Assembly: GCA_030839105.1 (NCBI GenBank)
Contig: JAUZEI010000545.1
Coordinates: 1 to 13,557 of the forward strand
Origin: Actinomycetota bacterium
GTDB lineage: Bacteria > Actinomycetota > Acidimicrobiia > IMCC26256 > PALSA-610
Direction of reading: 5' to 3'
Length of the DNA stretch: 13,557 bases
How positions within the stretch are numbered: the first letter of the stretch is position 1; each line of letters begins with the position of its first letter. Of this stretch, positions 13,216 through 13,557 are shown in pieces. A model generated the notes under the pieces. The model did not search any database, had not been told where the DNA came from, and was given only the letters and a program-made list of their open reading frames with translations. Position numbers and translations under genes: made by a program.

Positions 13216-13242
13216 GTCCTTCATCTGACTCGTGTCATCTGA
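13208..13242. repeat. Three direct copies of TCATCTGA before the DUF2273 gene
   Basis: TCATCTGA occurs at 13208-13215, 13221-13228 and 13235-13242, start-to-start 13 and 14 bases, beginning within the last codons of the J-domain gene. The first and third copies are extended to GTGTCATCTGA. A GAGTC/GACTC inverted pair frames the middle copy. The set could be a regulator-binding array or the product of short tandem duplication. Confidence 0.55.
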
Positions 13243-13261
13243 AAGGTTCAAGGAGAACAAC

Positions 13262-13447
13262 ATGCGACTGACAACGGTCGGACTCTTCGCCGGGTTGATC
13301 CTCGGCCTCGCGCTCGTACTGGGCAACTTCGGCGACATGCTGATCGTCGCGTTGTTCGGCGCCATCGGCGTCGTCGTTTGCATGGTCGTCGAAGGCGATC
13401 TCGACCTGTCCCAGCTGTCGAATCGACAGCAACGACGCAGCCGATGA
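13262..13447 (+). CDS. Small membrane protein, DUF2273 type
   Basis: This 61-residue protein has two hydrophobic segments (residues 5-20, TVGLFAGLILGLALVL, and 24-43, DMLIVALFGAIGVVVCMVV) joined by a short GNFG turn, then a polar C-terminus (EGDLDLSQLSNRQQRRSR). This matches the two-helix hairpin of DUF2273, a family found beside Asp23 genes and related to the AmaP-type membrane anchors. AAGGAG at 13250-13255 lies six bases before the ATG. Its stop overlaps the next Asp23 start as ATGA. It sits directly after the repeated TCATCTGA motif. It probably anchors Asp23 proteins to the membrane. Confidence 0.85.
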   Translation: MRLTTVGLFAGLILGLALVLGNFGDMLIVALFGAIGVVVCMVVEGDLDLSQLSNRQQRRSR

Positions 13448-13557
13448 CGGCCACCAGCGCGGCCCTGCCGAGCGCGACTCCGGAGCGTGGCGTCACCGAT
13501 ATCGCCGATCGCGTAGTCGAGAGAATCGCGGGTCGAGCGGCCGCCGAGGTCGCCGAT
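13444..13557 (+). CDS. Asp23/Gls24-like protein (3' partial)
   Basis: Only 38 residues are in the window: MTATSAALPSATPERGVTDIADRVVERIAGRAAAEVAD. The pattern RGVTDIADRVVERIAGRAAAEV is the opening helix of an actinobacterial Asp23 protein, equivalent to ISDSVVTKIAGVATREI in the copy at 12153. The start overlaps the DUF2273 stop (ATGA). The remainder lies beyond the window, so size and completeness cannot be judged. Confidence 0.8.
   Translation, partial: MTATSAALPSATPERGVTDIADRVVERIAGRAAAEVAD

Noticed and set aside
1..13557. CRISPR arrays, insertion sequences, rRNA or tRNA genes, riboswitches
   Set aside because: I saw no regularly spaced long repeats, transposase motifs, terminal inverted repeats, cloverleaf sequences or known riboswitch cores.

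Overview
The window is high-GC DNA with GTG starts, strong GGAGG-type ribosome sites and many four-base stop/start overlaps (ATGA or GTGA). ANTAR, DinB/DUF664 and actinobacterial-type Asp23/Gls24 genes point to a high-GC actinobacterium. An Acidimicrobiia-like lineage is possible, but that is inference. There is no rRNA, no CRISPR array, no transposase and no convincing tRNA. The window opens inside one gene and closes inside another.

Layout. Bases 1-1904 hold signalling genes: the C-terminal part of a hybrid histidine kinase with a receiver domain, then a receiver protein ending in a histidine-containing dimerisation segment with no ATPase domain, then a doubtful 36-residue membrane peptide. 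Bases 1921-2270, on the minus strand, hold a pair of very small genes joined by ATGA: a zinc-ribbon-like protein and a stand-alone ANTAR RNA-binding domain. Bases 2498-6622 are a tight operon of a nitroreductase followed by the three subunits of a molybdenum aldehyde oxidoreductase of the PaoABC (YagTSR) type; every junction is a GTGA overlap. Bases 6818-8488 encode a large membrane protein resembling GT-C glycosyltransferases. Bases 8787-9782 hold a DinB-like protein converging on a glycine-rich membrane protein. Bases 10121-11369 hold a 57-residue conserved-looking small protein and a fused double left-handed beta-helix protein of the gamma-carbonic anhydrase type. Bases 11573-11803 encode a small acidic protein followed by a hairpin. 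Bases 12153 to the end are an Asp23/Gls24 envelope-stress cluster: Asp23, a minimal Asp23-like protein, a tiny J-domain protein, a DUF2273-like membrane peptide and the start of another Asp23.

How the genes work together. The kinase and receiver genes probably form one phosphorelay. The Pao-type enzyme would oxidise aldehydes by passing electrons from molybdenum through two [2Fe-2S] clusters to FAD, with an additional [4Fe-4S] cluster in the FAD subunit. The coupled nitroreductase may be an accessory flavoprotein. The Asp23 cluster probably builds a membrane-anchored envelope-stress layer, with DUF2273 as the anchor.

The most striking item is the double gamma-carbonic anhydrase-like protein. 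Its two halves have lost different metal-binding histidines in a complementary pattern, so that only an interface between an N half and a C half could rebuild a complete site.
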